Assembly: GCA_037962975.1 (NCBI GenBank)
Contig: CM075672.1
Location: forward strand, 56,552,501-56,616,500
Source of the DNA: Clitoria ternatea
Lineage: Eukaryota; Streptophyta; Magnoliopsida; Fabales; Fabaceae
Length of the DNA stretch: 64,000 nt
Direction: 5' to 3'
Below, piece after piece: positions 35,901 to 41,418 of this stretch (its first letter is position 1; each line of letters starts with the position of its first letter). The notes under the pieces were generated by a model. It was given only the letters and a program-made list of their open reading frames with translations. It did no database searches and was not told where the DNA came from. The position numbers and the translations under genes are program-made.

Positions 35901-38900
35901 TACTTCCATTGTCTGTTATGACTTGCACTATTTTTTCCTCTCCAATCTCCTCTACAACAGCATCAAGTAATTTAAACAGCTTCTCCCCGGTCTTCACAAA
36001 GTTAGAAGCATCAATAGACTTGATGAACATTGTCCCAACGAAAGAGTTCACAAAAAAGTTAATCAAGCATCTTTGTTTCCTATCCGTCCAAGCATCAGAC
36101 ATTAGAGAGCAACCAAAAGTTGCCCACTGCTCTTTGTGATCCTTCATTAATTCATTTGTGTACTCCACTTCCTTTGTGAGGAGTGGCACTTTAATCTCAT
36201 GAAAACTAGGAGGTCGTAGATGATGTCCATACGCTCCAATGGCTGCAATCATGTCCTTAAAGCTTTGCAACTTGACCATATTGAAAGGCAACCCAGCCTG
36301 GTACCAAAAACGGGCGATGTATTGATGTACCTTTGATGTTGCCTCCTTATCACAAACATCTCTTATACTTGTTTGTTTCAAACTCTCCTTCCGATTTTTA
36401 GCAATAGCGGATTCCGGTCACCAACAATAGAGATCAATGGGACCCTTCAAATTGGCCTTCTTATTCAATGCAACACTGCTGGCAGATTGGGATTGGGAAT
36501 GGGATTCCAATCCTTTGATAATGTCTGCAGCAGCTTCATCCTCCTCCCCATCACTATCAACAATCTCTTGCACCGCTTTTTTAATAGCATCTCTAGTCTT
36601 CTTTTTTTCATTCACTGCAACCAATAGTTTTTCCCTAACCTCTACTAGACAAGTTAGGCAAGGTGCAACATTCCCCGCCTTTCTCATGAGATGCTCTTTT
36701 CCTCTCGTAATCCTTCCTTTCATCACCTTTCCACAAAACTTGCACTGAACCACATTAGTGTCACCCTCATTCACAAGGGTGCAATAGTTCCATCCAATGT
36801 CTGTCTTAGTGTTCCTTGCAGTTCCAGTGGCTGTAGCATTGGTTAGGGGGGGGATTTGTTGCCATCTAAGGAGCTGGAAGAGGAGACCTGGACCTACAAG
36901 ACTGAGAGGGAGACAGAAAGGAGGCTGCAGTGGATGCTGGCCTGAAAGAGTAAAGACCGAGAGGGAGACTGAGAGAGGGAGACTGAGACTGAAATGGAGG
37001 TCTGAGAAGGAGACTAAGACTGAAATGCAAGGTGTGAGAGGGAGACAACTGATTCACTGAACTGGGAGGGAGACTGAAGTAGAGACTGAGAGAGGGAGAC
37101 TGAACTGAGAGGGGAAGAAGATGCAGAGCACACCACAGGGAGGAACAAAACCAAACAACACAAGATGGAGAGGAACAGAGCACGCACGGGGAAAAACAGA
37201 GCCACACGAAGAGGAGATCGCGGGATGCAACGGCGGAGAGGAGAAGATGCAGAGGGAGACCCGCGAGACTGGTCGCGACAGTCGCGCGGTTGTCGTGCTG
37301 GCCGGAGACAGTCGCCGGTCGTCGGGGTCTTGGTCGAGGAGGGTGACACTGAACAGAGAGATCGAGAGAGGAAGGGGACAGAGATCGAGAGGTGAGAGAG
37401 AACAATGAGATCGAGAGGGAGAGGAAACCCTGGTGGGCCTTAACCCAACCCATTTAGAAAAAAAAAATTGAAATCCCTTACCTACCGCTATGTCCGCAAG
37501 GAGACGCCACACCACAACACAAATAGCGGTGATATTGCGCCGTTAAGCATCAAATGGTGGACGCCGCTATTTCTGGCGTTTTTTCATGTGGCGTATAGCG
37601 GCGGTTTAGAAAACCGCCACAAAAATCCGCCATAGCGCCGCCACAAACGCCTTTTGATAACATTGGTTGTAGCTGGTGCTTAATATTTTATTTTTTGCAG
37701 GGTTGCTTAACTAAAACTTGATACTGGCCACATTCCTAGTCGATGTGAGACTTATCTCAATATCTTAACACACTCACCCAGAATTAGAGATTTGGTTAAA
37801 GTTTTGCCTGGACATTTATGGGTGGCCCAACATTCAAACTCGTCATGCTCTGATACCATATTAGAAAATGGCAGGCCTAACTCAACCCCAAAGCTAGGTT
37901 ATAGGATGAGGATTACCCCTACCTTATATACTTTTGATTAGTCATGTAGGACTTTCAACAATGTACTATGAAAAGTAGTGAAATAAAATCTCCACTTGTA
38001 ATGAGAGTTACAATGTGCAGGAGTTCCTCTTCTTAACAACGCAAACTTAGTAATTGTAAATAAATGTAGAGAAAGGATCAAGAGAGAAAGGCAATTACTT
38101 TGAATTCAAAGCAAGTGAGTGCCTGGCAGTTTACATTTCCATACTAACTATAATAAGAGGAGAATGATACAACCAATAGTATAAGTAGTATAACTATAAG
38201 GAATAAATAAAACTGAGAACAACTAGAAAATACAAATACAGTAACTGACAGCTTCTATTCTTATGACAAGAAAAAATATTTCTCTGTTCTAAACATATAG
38301 GATTGAGATGTCATAAATACAGAATAGACACATCAATATAAGCTCAAGAACACTATATCACACCGGCTTACCACTGATCATGCAAGTTTACAACCCGCTC
38401 TTCCCCACTTTGTTCATTCAGCAAACGGAGCACCTAGAAAGCATTTGATCCATTATATCATTTGTCAGATGAGTAAATACATTAAGTAAATGTAGCAAAT
38501 TAGCAATGAGCCTTACAAGACCTTGTATGAGCCTTGAGCACCAGATGAATCAGCAGGCCTATGTTTTTCTGACACCTAAATTAGAAGTAATTAGTATTAG
38601 TCCTAACTAGTAAGGCTACAAGTATTCACATTTTTTGATCCAATGAACCATTAAGACAACTAGGTTCTAAAAGCATACCTCTAAAACCAAATAATCAGAA
38701 TTGTGGAAAACACCAACAACTTCTTTTGATATATGTGATTTTTCCCTTTCTACCGTGTGGTTAGCTCTGACAGGGAATTCATCGGCAATTTGATCTTCAG
38801 ATTTAAAGGAATAAGAGTTTCTATCACAGACTGATGCATCATCAACAGTAATGGCATCTTCAACTTGATCTAACAAGTCAAGCAACGCCTATAGAAATAA

Positions 38901-40328
38901 ATATTCATATGAGGCTTCCTCATTTAGTGGAAGTACTGAAGTTATGTATTTTGTAGAACAAGTAGTGGGTCACAAGCCTCCTCTGAGAAACACACAATAA
39001 AATTTTAGGAAAAAAGCGTGAAAAATGGCTCATACTTTGGAGGGATCCATAGCAGTAAGGGAAACAAATTTAACTAAACTAGCTTTCGTTGACTAGTGAT
39101 TAAAATAATAGTTTTTTGTACAACTTCAGTAGACAAGGTTTGACAACTTAAAACTTGTATCATAAATTCATAATGCATCAAAGTGTGCTTAAGTAATTGA
39201 TCCTGGTTTTCCATACTTCCAGGTTCCAGTTGCTCCTCTCTAAGCATGGTGTTAATTATGCTTTGCAGTTTGGGATACCATCCTTTGGAATTACATTTCA
39301 CTCATTATTTTCCATTCCAAAGTTAAATGAATTTCTCATCTTCAATCTACTATACATCACACAGAACATTTAAGTCCTCGTGCATGACGGTGTAGGGAAT
39401 TAGCAATTAGATTTAAAAGAGTAGGTATAATAGTTCAGCTAGATCTGAAAGAATCGGTATTACAGAAATCAAATGGGAGACATGACCTTTTTGTGCTGTC
39501 TCAAAAAAGGTTGCTCACATGGTCCGCTTTGTTGAATATCCTTGGCAAGCTGCCCCTACAAACCAACCAAACAAGAAACTCAAACTATCCATTTGATAAA
39601 ACAATCCACCAAGTCAAGCAAGGAAAAGGAACATCGAGGTTGCAACTTTCCACCTTATCAGGGCAACAAGACAAAGAGGGCGGGGTTCTGAAGGGACTCC
39701 GGCCGCTCACATGTGGGCTTGAGCCCAGGCCTGTACCTGGGCTTGGGCTTGGGTTTGTTCTTTCCAAAACCAGAGAACCCTTGCCGTCTGTCTCAACACA
39801 AGTCTGCATCAATCCAAGCCACAATCGCAATCTCATTCGTTTCCCATAAGTATCAAGTAAAATTAAGAGAAGGAAACTTGCCTCGTCGCTGCGAATTGGG
39901 GACAAGTTCAATTTGGAAGAGTGAGCCAAAGCCTTAATTATTTGAGGCGTGTATTTCGAAACCGCGTGGAGCCTTTCGTTGACCGGAGATATCTTCCAGG
40001 TAACCTCATCAGCACCCTCATCCTGGCTCTGCCTGATGAACTATACCAAAATTGAAGTTAGCGAATTTGCTTCATTAGAAGAAAGGGAAACGACGTGACA
40101 TTAGATTACCATCCCAGGGGAGAATTTGAAGCGTTTAAGGGACGTCTCTGGGGACACTTTGGGTTCCGCATTGTTCTGCTGCGGTTGCTGTGGTGGCGGT
40201 GGTGGCGGTGGCGGCGGTGGTGGTGGTTGCTGTTGCTGCTGCTTCTGGGTCTGAGAAGCGCGATCGAAGAAGTGCTGGATACCGAACTTGGAAGATTGTG
40301 GATTGGGCTTCTTCTTCCTCGGAGGCAT
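9695..40328 (-). CDS. DNA2: DNA2/JHS1 DNA replication ATP-dependent helicase/nuclease (30 exons, C-terminus outside window)
   Basis: DNA2 processes Okazaki-fragment flaps, resects double-strand breaks and helps stalled forks in the nucleus. Thirty exons join into 1085 open codons. Residues 1-73: low complexity, MPPRKKK start, poly-Q and poly-P. Around 303-312: SFSCPRR, first Fe-S cysteine (C309). 422-473: RecB-type nuclease core with D441, E463 and K465. 549-567: CX2CX5C (C553, C556, C562), the other Fe-S ligands. 826-834: Walker A GMPGTGKTS (K832). 936-939: DEAG (Walker B). 960-970: GDHYQLPPLVQ. 1001-1004: QYRM. The family is usually about 1350-1400 residues, so roughly 250-300 C-terminal residues with motifs V and VI lie left of the window. 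The start is chosen because MPPRKK and a later IQHFFDR block match plant orthologs. All introns are GT-AG except two GC-AG. I see no disabling change in the exons. Confidence 0.93.
9860..9899 (-). CDS. DNA2: DNA2 exon 29 (residues 1048-1060 plus one base)
   Basis: VLNPRRSVIFIDT, followed by one base of Asp1061. Confidence 0.9.
9900..11004 (-). other. DNA2 intron 28 (1105 bp)
   Basis: GT-AG intron. It contains AT-rich unique sequence and a few short ORFs, none recognised. No complete element was found. Confidence 0.6.
11005..11142 (-). CDS. DNA2: DNA2 exon 28 (residues 1002-1047), motif IV
   Basis: YRMCQAIMDLSNALIYDDRL and onward; motif IV QYRM spans the exon 27/28 junction. Confidence 0.95.
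11247..11339 (-). CDS. DNA2: DNA2 exon 27 (residues 971-1001)
   Basis: SAEARENGMGISLFCRLSEA then HPQAILALQSQ. The final Q starts the QYRM motif. Confidence 0.95.
11426..11503 (-). CDS. DNA2: DNA2 exon 26 (residues 945-970), motif III
   Basis: VSLGPLTFASMFVLVGDHYQ then LPPLVQ, the GDxxQLPP motif III. Confidence 0.96.
11542..12375 (+). repeat. Decayed TRIM copy, interrupted
   Basis: Starts TTGAAAGTCCTACATTGACT and has the LTR, then a degraded PBS (ATGGTATCGAAG), like the TRIM at 25225. A copia LTR fragment interrupts it at 11850-12179, after which TRIM-like sequence with a second diverged LTR resumes to about 12375. No duplication is visible. Confidence 0.6.
11850..12179 (-). mobile_element. 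Truncated copy of RE1-like copia: 5' LTR and leader
   Basis: Matches 9110-9409 over its length: leader piece (GAAAAAAAAATTCACCAGTG region), a GGCTCTAGAACCA PBS-like site and an LTR that ends ATTCTAACA. This shows the family has inserted at least twice in DNA2 introns. Confidence 0.8.
12505..13724 (+). mobile_element. Short non-autonomous LTR element (SMART/LARD-like)
   Basis: Two diverged LTR-like copies (12505-12789 and 13480-13724) both open TGTTxxAATxTATGAAATTA and share TTATTATTATGATTTATTTC and CATTCAATAT blocks. A PBS-like ATGGAATCAAAGG follows the first copy and a purine-rich GCTTGAGGGTGAG precedes the second. The 0.7-kb interior has no retroviral domain and includes an imperfect tandem repeat. 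No target duplication was found, so it is old or damaged. Confidence 0.65.
13139..13345 (+). repeat. Imperfect tandem repeat, about 36-40 bp unit
   Basis: Five or six degenerate units with the core CTTTCCCAAAGATATGAGTC and a preceding TAGCTCCACGA-like block, inside the short LTR element. No function is known. Confidence 0.6.
13991..14493 (-). mobile_element. Complete TRIM element, 503 bp
   Basis: LTRs of 120 bp (13991-14110 and 14374-14493), duplication tatgt at 13986-13990 and 14494-14498. On the minus strand the PBS TGGTATCAGAGCC (14361-14373) follows the 5' LTR directly. The 263-bp interior has no ORF and holds repeated units with CTCAGGAATGGA-like cores. It is a terminal-repeat retrotransposon in miniature and must depend on enzymes of other elements. 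Confidence 0.92.
14571..14722 (-). CDS. DNA2: DNA2 exon 25 (residues 894-944), Walker B
   Basis: Contains VEDIKIRLEQVKVVAVTCLG and FDVCIMDEAGQTTLP (motif II, D936 and E937). Confidence 0.96.
14802..14871 (-). CDS. DNA2: DNA2 exon 24 (residues 871-893 plus one base)
   Basis: GIDFVRIGRHEVVNEEIRGH then CLS. It is short and placed by conservation, phase and GT-AG ends. Confidence 0.9.
15400..16050 (+). pseudogene. Decayed copia reverse transcriptase/RNase H remnant
   Basis: Translated pieces with many stops match copia pol: KALY then AWFRRFTHAMSLEYRQSQCD near 15405-15520, KLMYFLGI near 15635, and a QLVDILTKGL-like terminal block near 15940. No LTRs were matched to it. Confidence 0.7.
16193..17283. 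mobile_element. Non-autonomous hAT element, 1091 bp
   Basis: Perfect 16-bp terminal inverted repeats CTATGTAGTCAATAGC at both ends and a perfect 8-bp duplication ataacagg (16185-16192 and 17284-17291). Subterminal GCTATAGCGG and CGCTAAACCCGC motifs resemble those of the larger hAT at 33927. There is no transposase. A minus-strand ORF (16648-17073) ends in a 33-residue stretch beginning MAAETTASCALVKPTC that I do not recognise; it may be captured or a relic of a parental element. Confidence 0.9.
18793..18960 (-). CDS. DNA2: DNA2 exon 23 (residues 815-870), Walker A
   Basis: Contains LGMPGTGKTSTMVHAVKALL (motif I, K832) and LTAYTNSAVDNLLIKLKAQ (motif Ia) of superfamily 1 helicases. The next intron is 3921 bp. 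Confidence 0.96.
18961..19064 (-). other. DNA2 intron 22 (104 bp)
   Basis: Short GT-AG intron just before the Walker A exon, representative of the element-free introns of this gene. Confidence 0.85.
19065..19169 (-). CDS. DNA2: DNA2 exon 22 (residues 780-814)
   Basis: APRFDSGSIFSQDPAISYVW and LNDDQRRAILK, the Q-motif region of the helicase. Confidence 0.93.
19267..19339 (-). CDS. DNA2: DNA2 exon 21 (residues 755-779)
   Basis: Completes Arg755, then YNLVQLFLQNDQSAHLRRMI and VDLE. Confidence 0.92.
19443..19558 (-). CDS. DNA2: DNA2 exon 20 (residues 717-754 and part of 755)
   Basis: VSFSKRLQIPGSSSS and VWRIDKDEFVTSFAIM, followed by two bases of Arg755. Confidence 0.92.
19761..19835 (-). CDS. 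DNA2: DNA2 exon 19 (residues 692-716)
   Basis: Twenty-five codons ending GVISDISPSHVL, in phase with exon 20. Confidence 0.87.
20989..21019. repeat. (TA)n microsatellite
   Basis: About 15 TA dinucleotides followed by GTATGTATAA variants. Confidence 0.9.
21100..22430 (+). pseudogene. Decayed copia pol remnant
   Basis: LYVDDILI (reverse transcriptase active site) near 21445, AGSPANKKSTTGYYVFLEGN and LILWKNKKQNIIARS (RNase H) near 21810-21920, and IEMDFHF near 22090. Frequent stops and shifts. The tail to about 22430 may be LTR sequence, but no partner was found. Confidence 0.75.
22874..23110 (-). CDS. DNA2: DNA2 exon 18 (residues 613-691)
   Basis: Begins HLKKAMWRSHSLKS and ends LRSGDHV before donor GTATGG. 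It carries SLKDHRFIYRFIQ, the start of the barrel before the helicase core. Confidence 0.9.
23226..23360 (-). CDS. DNA2: DNA2 exon 17 (residues 568-612)
   Basis: Forty-five codons including HSKFLSHWDHLIDLEAKE, conserved at the junction of nuclease and helicase parts. Confidence 0.9.
23884..23917. repeat. (TA)n microsatellite
   Basis: About 16 TA dinucleotides next to the outer end of the TIR element that starts near 23918. Confidence 0.9.
23918..24350. mobile_element. TIR element split by a hAT MITE
   Basis: The left end AGTGAACAGTCAAATTAGTC and the reverse complement of the right end, AGTAAACAGTCGAATTGGTC, match at 17 of 20 positions. Without the 193-bp MITE insertion (element plus duplication) it is about 240 bp. 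No clear duplication is seen, so the superfamily is undecided. Confidence 0.6.
24058..24242. mobile_element. hAT-type MITE, 185 bp
   Basis: Ends CATTGTTATCAAAACC and, read inward from the other side, CAATGTTTTTAGAACC, with the 8-bp duplication attaaaat at 24050-24057 and 24243-24250. The interior is rich in ACCGGTT. Its end is nearly the same as the right end of the hAT at 33927-37665 (CAATGTTATCAAAAGG). Confidence 0.88.
25010..25219 (-). repeat. Older TRIM copy, right part displaced
   Basis: Minus-strand LTR of the same TRIM family followed by interior units and the start of the PBS region (ATAGACTTTGAT). It is interrupted by the complete TRIM at 25225; its other LTR is at 25728 onward. Confidence 0.7.
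25225..25727 (+). mobile_element. Complete TRIM element, 503 bp, nested in an older TRIM
   Basis: LTRs 25225-25344 and 25608-25727 (120 bp each), duplication gatat at 25220-25224 and 25728-25732, PBS TGGTATCAGAGCC directly after the first LTR (25345-25357). The interior contains four imperfect copies of a unit of about 50-65 bp with ATTCATCCACGCTCCATTCC and GAAGGGGTGTGTTA. No ORF with a domain. Same family and exact length as 13991-14493 but opposite strand. Confidence 0.93.
25728..25960 (-). repeat. Older TRIM copy, left part
   Basis: Continues the older minus-strand TRIM: ATCTTAAATTTGGGTATTGG then the LTR to GTGGGACTTATAA and one interior unit. Confidence 0.65.
26348..26404 (-). CDS. DNA2: DNA2 exon 16 (residues 549-567), Fe-S cysteines
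   Basis: SPSICKGCRHLSVCSIYHK. The CX2CX5C spacing (C553, C556, C562) is that of the 4Fe-4S cluster in DNA2. Confidence 0.93.
26488..26598 (-). CDS. DNA2: DNA2 exon 15 (residues 512-548)
   Basis: GIVVQRSDLIGLIMRRNELA then DILKALTLQKLPPMLQ. The acceptor is CCCAAAG. Confidence 0.93.
26662..26814. mobile_element. Tourist-like MITE, 153 bp
   Basis: Ends GGGGGTGTTTGGT and (inverted) GTGTCCGTTTGGT, with TAA at both sides (26659-26661 and 26815-26817). That end pattern and the 3-bp TAA/TTA duplication fit the PIF/Harbinger group. It lies in the small intron 14 of DNA2. Confidence 0.8.
26833..26890 (-). CDS. DNA2: DNA2 exon 14 (residues 492-511)
   Basis: Completes Arg492, then YQKTIDSGLLYYLQSDQTQ, matching the nuclease domain of orthologs. 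Confidence 0.92.
26979..27034 (-). CDS. DNA2: DNA2 exon 13 (residues 474-491 and part of 492)
   Basis: LSVEHRAQVILYTLLMSE, the conserved helix after the ExK motif. Confidence 0.92.
27188..27343 (-). CDS. DNA2: DNA2 exon 12 (residues 422-473), nuclease core
   Basis: VIDIEEMAWAPKYGLKGMID and MPVEFKTGK. D441, E463 and K465 fit the D-ExK metal-binding site of RecB-type nucleases. Confidence 0.95.
27344..27731 (-). other. DNA2 intron 11 (388 bp) with GC donor
   Basis: Begins GCAAGC on the minus strand (27731 down) and ends with a TGTAG acceptor. No element is seen in it. Confidence 0.75.
27732..27797 (-). CDS. DNA2: DNA2 exon 11 (residues 400-421)
   Basis: Twenty-two codons (ARKDPNVNFEFDHG onward) between a GACAG acceptor and a GC donor (GAG|GCAAGC). 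Confidence 0.82.
28409..29358 (-). repeat. TRIM-like element of a second family, with an insertion
   Basis: The right LTR-like copy (29249-29358) begins TTAGAAATAATGGCC and ends ACATCTTAACA. A left copy with the same beginning (28409) and end (about 29164) is split by about 0.6 kb. CTCTGATACCA (PBS on minus strand) sits inside. A related fragment lies at 37725-37960. The inserted 0.6 kb (about 28463-29080) has short plus-strand ORFs I do not recognise. Confidence 0.55.
30890..31130 (+). repeat. Decayed TRIM copy
   Basis: Matches the 503-bp TRIM family (AAAGTCCCACATTAACTAGA start, GCCCAATATCCAAATTTA LTR end twice, ATGATATCAAAG in place of the PBS) with large internal deletion. Confidence 0.7.
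31848..31930 (-). CDS. DNA2: DNA2 exon 10 (residues 372-399)
   Basis: VNENDVRRTLNDAIPRLLNW and nearby residues, typical of plant DNA2. The donor GTGCGTCC is followed by a 4050-bp intron. Confidence 0.9.
32110..32206 (-). CDS. DNA2: DNA2 exon 9 (residues 340-371 plus one base)
   Basis: AGLVKDNPTVNFMKDYAEVV and the start of the nuclease region; ends one base into codon 372. Confidence 0.9.
32335..32445 (-). CDS. DNA2: DNA2 exon 8 (residues 303-339)
   Basis: VAASFSCPRRVVLDERLKY followed by IAALIGTLLHQIFQ. C309 is expected to be the N-terminal ligand of the 4Fe-4S cluster. Confidence 0.93.
32446..33186 (-). other. DNA2 intron 7 (741 bp)
   Basis: GT-AG intron of unique-looking sequence without a recognised element. 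Confidence 0.75.
33187..33319 (-). CDS. DNA2: DNA2 exon 7 (residues 258-302)
   Basis: Completes the Trp codon, then encodes APGDTVNIIGQFDEGGNCDV and HPDILVSGTR, an OB-like segment of the N-terminal half. Confidence 0.92.
33775..33926 (+). other. Coding-like fragment interrupted by hAT, not recognised
   Basis: An open plus-strand stretch starting near VARADVIAQDLTKMGKLPIL and continuing PKINYSKFAPPLTIII, cut at the hAT target site. Beyond the element the frame continues two codons and stops. It looks like a protein-derived relic in the intron, on the opposite strand to DNA2. I cannot name the source. Confidence 0.4.
33927..37665 (-). mobile_element. hAT DNA transposon, near complete, 3739 bp
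   Basis: Terminal repeats CAAGGTAATCA (left) and CAATGTTATCA (right, inverted), with the 8-bp duplication gttgtagc at 33919-33926 and 37666-37673. Both subterminal regions are packed with ATAGCGGC/GCCGCTAT motifs, probable transposase binding sites. The transposase gene on the minus strand has a BED finger, DUF659, and a hAT dimerisation block, but carries at least three in-frame stops. Confidence 0.92.
34224..36774 (-). pseudogene. hAT transposase (BED finger, DUF659, hAT C-terminal dimerisation)
   Basis: Exon-like block 36418-36774: BED-type zinc finger (VQCKFCGKVMKGRITRGKEH), then an acidic linker. Block 34963-36381: DUF659 with FGCSLMSDAWTDRKQRCLIN, ITDNGSNYVLAGKKLE and WTPCAAHCIDLMLEDI, parts of the RNase H-like catalytic fold. 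Downstream, after a likely intron (about 34995-35075), PHLQHLAIKILSLTCSASGC and ERTWSVFEQ give the dimerisation region. Block 34224-34625 is a serine/acidic tail. A stop separates the finger from DUF659 (near 36420) and two stops stand just before PHLQH, so a complete enzyme is unlikely. Transposase would cut and paste the element in the nucleus. Confidence 0.85.
37725..37960 (-). repeat. TRIM-like fragment
   Basis: Contains GATGTGAGACTTATC, TCTTAACACACTC, GCTCTGATACCATATTAGAA and a terminal GGACTTTCAACA, the parts of a minus-strand TRIM-like element with both LTRs partial. Confidence 0.6.
38372..38433 (-). CDS. DNA2: DNA2 exon 6 (residues 238-257 and part of 258)
   Basis: VLRLLNEQSGEERVVNLHDQ then TG of a Trp codon completed by exon 7. 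The following intron is 5052 bp because of the hAT element. Confidence 0.9.
38522..38575 (-). CDS. DNA2: DNA2 exon 5 (residues 220-237)
   Basis: Eighteen codons beginning VSEKHR and ending GSYK, joining phase 0 to exon 6. Confidence 0.85.
38679..38888 (-). CDS. DNA2: DNA2 exon 4 (residues 150-219)
   Basis: Begins ALLDLLDQVEDAI and ends HNSDYLVLE, both conserved in plant DNA2. The 70 codons are open with GT-AG ends. Confidence 0.88.
38889..39486 (-). other. DNA2 intron 3 (598 bp)
   Basis: GT-AG intron. A 75-codon minus-strand ORF (39074-39301) lies inside but is not needed to keep phase and shows no similarity I recognise. Confidence 0.7.
39487..39555 (-). CDS. DNA2: DNA2 exon 3 (residues 127-149)
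   Basis: Sixty-nine in-phase bases between a TGTAG acceptor and a GTCATG donor. The block (QLAKDIQQSGPCEQPFLRQH) is poorly conserved, so this exon rests on phase and splice sites. Confidence 0.7.
39556..39881 (-). other. DNA2 intron 2 (326 bp) with GC donor
   Basis: Begins GCAAGT after exon 2 (39881 down) and ends with TGTAG before exon 3. No element is seen. Confidence 0.75.
39882..40040 (-). CDS. DNA2: DNA2 exon 2 (residues 74-126)
   Basis: Contains VTWKISPVNERL, a block shared by plant orthologs. It ends GAG and the intron begins with GCAAGT, a GC donor. Confidence 0.85.
40110..40328 (-). CDS. DNA2: DNA2 exon 1 (residues 1-73)
   Basis: Starts with ATG at 40328-40326. Encodes the basic MPPRKKKPNPQSSKFGIQHF start, then a CAG/CAA-encoded poly-Q and CCx-encoded poly-P run (about residues 29-50), and ends at FSPGM before donor GTAATC. 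Confidence 0.9.
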
Positions 40329-40338
40329 GCTCGAAAGG

Positions 40339-40346
40339 TAGGGTTT
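40339..40346 (-). promoter_or_regulatory. Telo-box in DNA2 5' leader
   Basis: AAACCCTA on the minus strand, 11-18 bp before the ATG. Telo-boxes are common near the start of plant genes for replication and ribosome proteins. Confidence 0.75.
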
Positions 40347-40416
40347 TTCGCCTTCTTCTCTTTGCGCTGCAGAACAACGACAAAAAAGAAGAGGCAAGTT
40401 TTAATATGCTTTCTTT

Positions 40417-40424
40417 TTTCCCGC
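40417..40424 (+). promoter_or_regulatory. E2F site upstream of DNA2
   Basis: TTTCCCGC, a perfect match to the E2F consensus TTTSSCGC, about 90 bp upstream of the start codon. E2F factors drive S-phase genes, which fits DNA2. Confidence 0.8.
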
Positions 40425-40429
40425 GCTCA

Positions 40430-41418
40430 ACCCCTCGGGTGTTGAGTCGGATTCTCATGTTAACACTATCTTTCACCCGTTAAAAATAGGTAGGTGATTT
40501 AAGAAATAAAACTCATTTTTCATGTAAAAAAAATATTTTTCCAAATAAGTCTGGTCCTATTACTATTTTTATAAGTGTCATTGTCCCTACTACTTGATTG
40601 TTGTTGTCATCACTCTAACATCTTAAAATTTTAAATAAATGATTATTATATGGAGATAACTAATTAAATAATCAAATATGAATTATTTAATACCTAAAAT
40701 TAAGAAAATAATTATAAACATGATGAAAAGTAATTATTTAATATCAAAAATTCATAGGATAATTAATTAAATACTAATTAGGATTTATCGATGAAATAAA
40801 ATTTATTGAACCTGATCAATTTAACTAATGAAGTGAAACCAAGGGACTTATTTTATGGACACGATATGGTTAGAGTCAATAAGATAATTATGGTGAGTAT
40901 GAGGATATGCTCGGAATAATTTTAAGATAGTTATCAGACTTCAACAAACACACAACATATCAAAAACTGATAAATATTGAGCCAAAATGAAAAAAGGGAT
41001 AAAATGAATCCCATATATGCACAACATATTGTCGTCGTTGTTGTTGTTGTAGTTATGGTTTAGGGAGGAACCCTTAGAGCAAGAACCCTAGGTTTTGAGA
41101 TGGAAAAATATTGCTTTGGTGATGTTGATAAGGAACACGGAATTTTAACATTTAAAAATGCTTAGGATGTAAAAAGTAAATTATTAGTTATGATTGTTGG
41201 CGATTTAGATGGAGAACCTTAAGTCTTAGCAACCTTCAATTTTTGAAATTTAGGGAAAATGTGATTTATGGCCATGAAGAGTGTTGATAATTATGAAAAT
41301 AAGTTTTAGAAATAATGGCATGATTTATTGATGAAGGAAGTTAAGGAAACCATGAGAAAGTGTTAATTTTATGGCTTTCTAATGGAGTAAAAATTAATTC
41401 CTTGCCATGCATGGTGTT
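40430..41418. other. Intergenic region upstream of DNA2
   Basis: AT-rich DNA between the DNA2 promoter side and the gypsy LTR. No gene, TATA box in a convincing place, or element was recognised. Confidence 0.6.

Larger units (their letters stand above)
33320..38371 (-). other. DNA2 intron 6 (5052 bp)
   Basis: Holds the hAT element (33927-37665), an unrecognised coding-like fragment at its left flank (33775-33926), and a TRIM-like fragment (37725-37960). The remainder is unique. Confidence 0.8.

Noticed and set aside
37054..37515. Long minus-strand ORFs rich in Ser, Leu and Pro right of the hAT transposase
   Set aside because: Low-complexity GAGA-rich leader of the hAT element; several overlapping frames are open, with no domain.
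39074..39301. 75-codon ORF as an extra DNA2 exon
   Set aside because: Exons 3 and 4 join in phase 0 without it, and no similarity to DNA2 is seen; kept as intron.
40095..40483. Plus-strand ORFs opposite DNA2 exon 1
   Set aside because: They are shadows of the poly-Q/poly-P exon.
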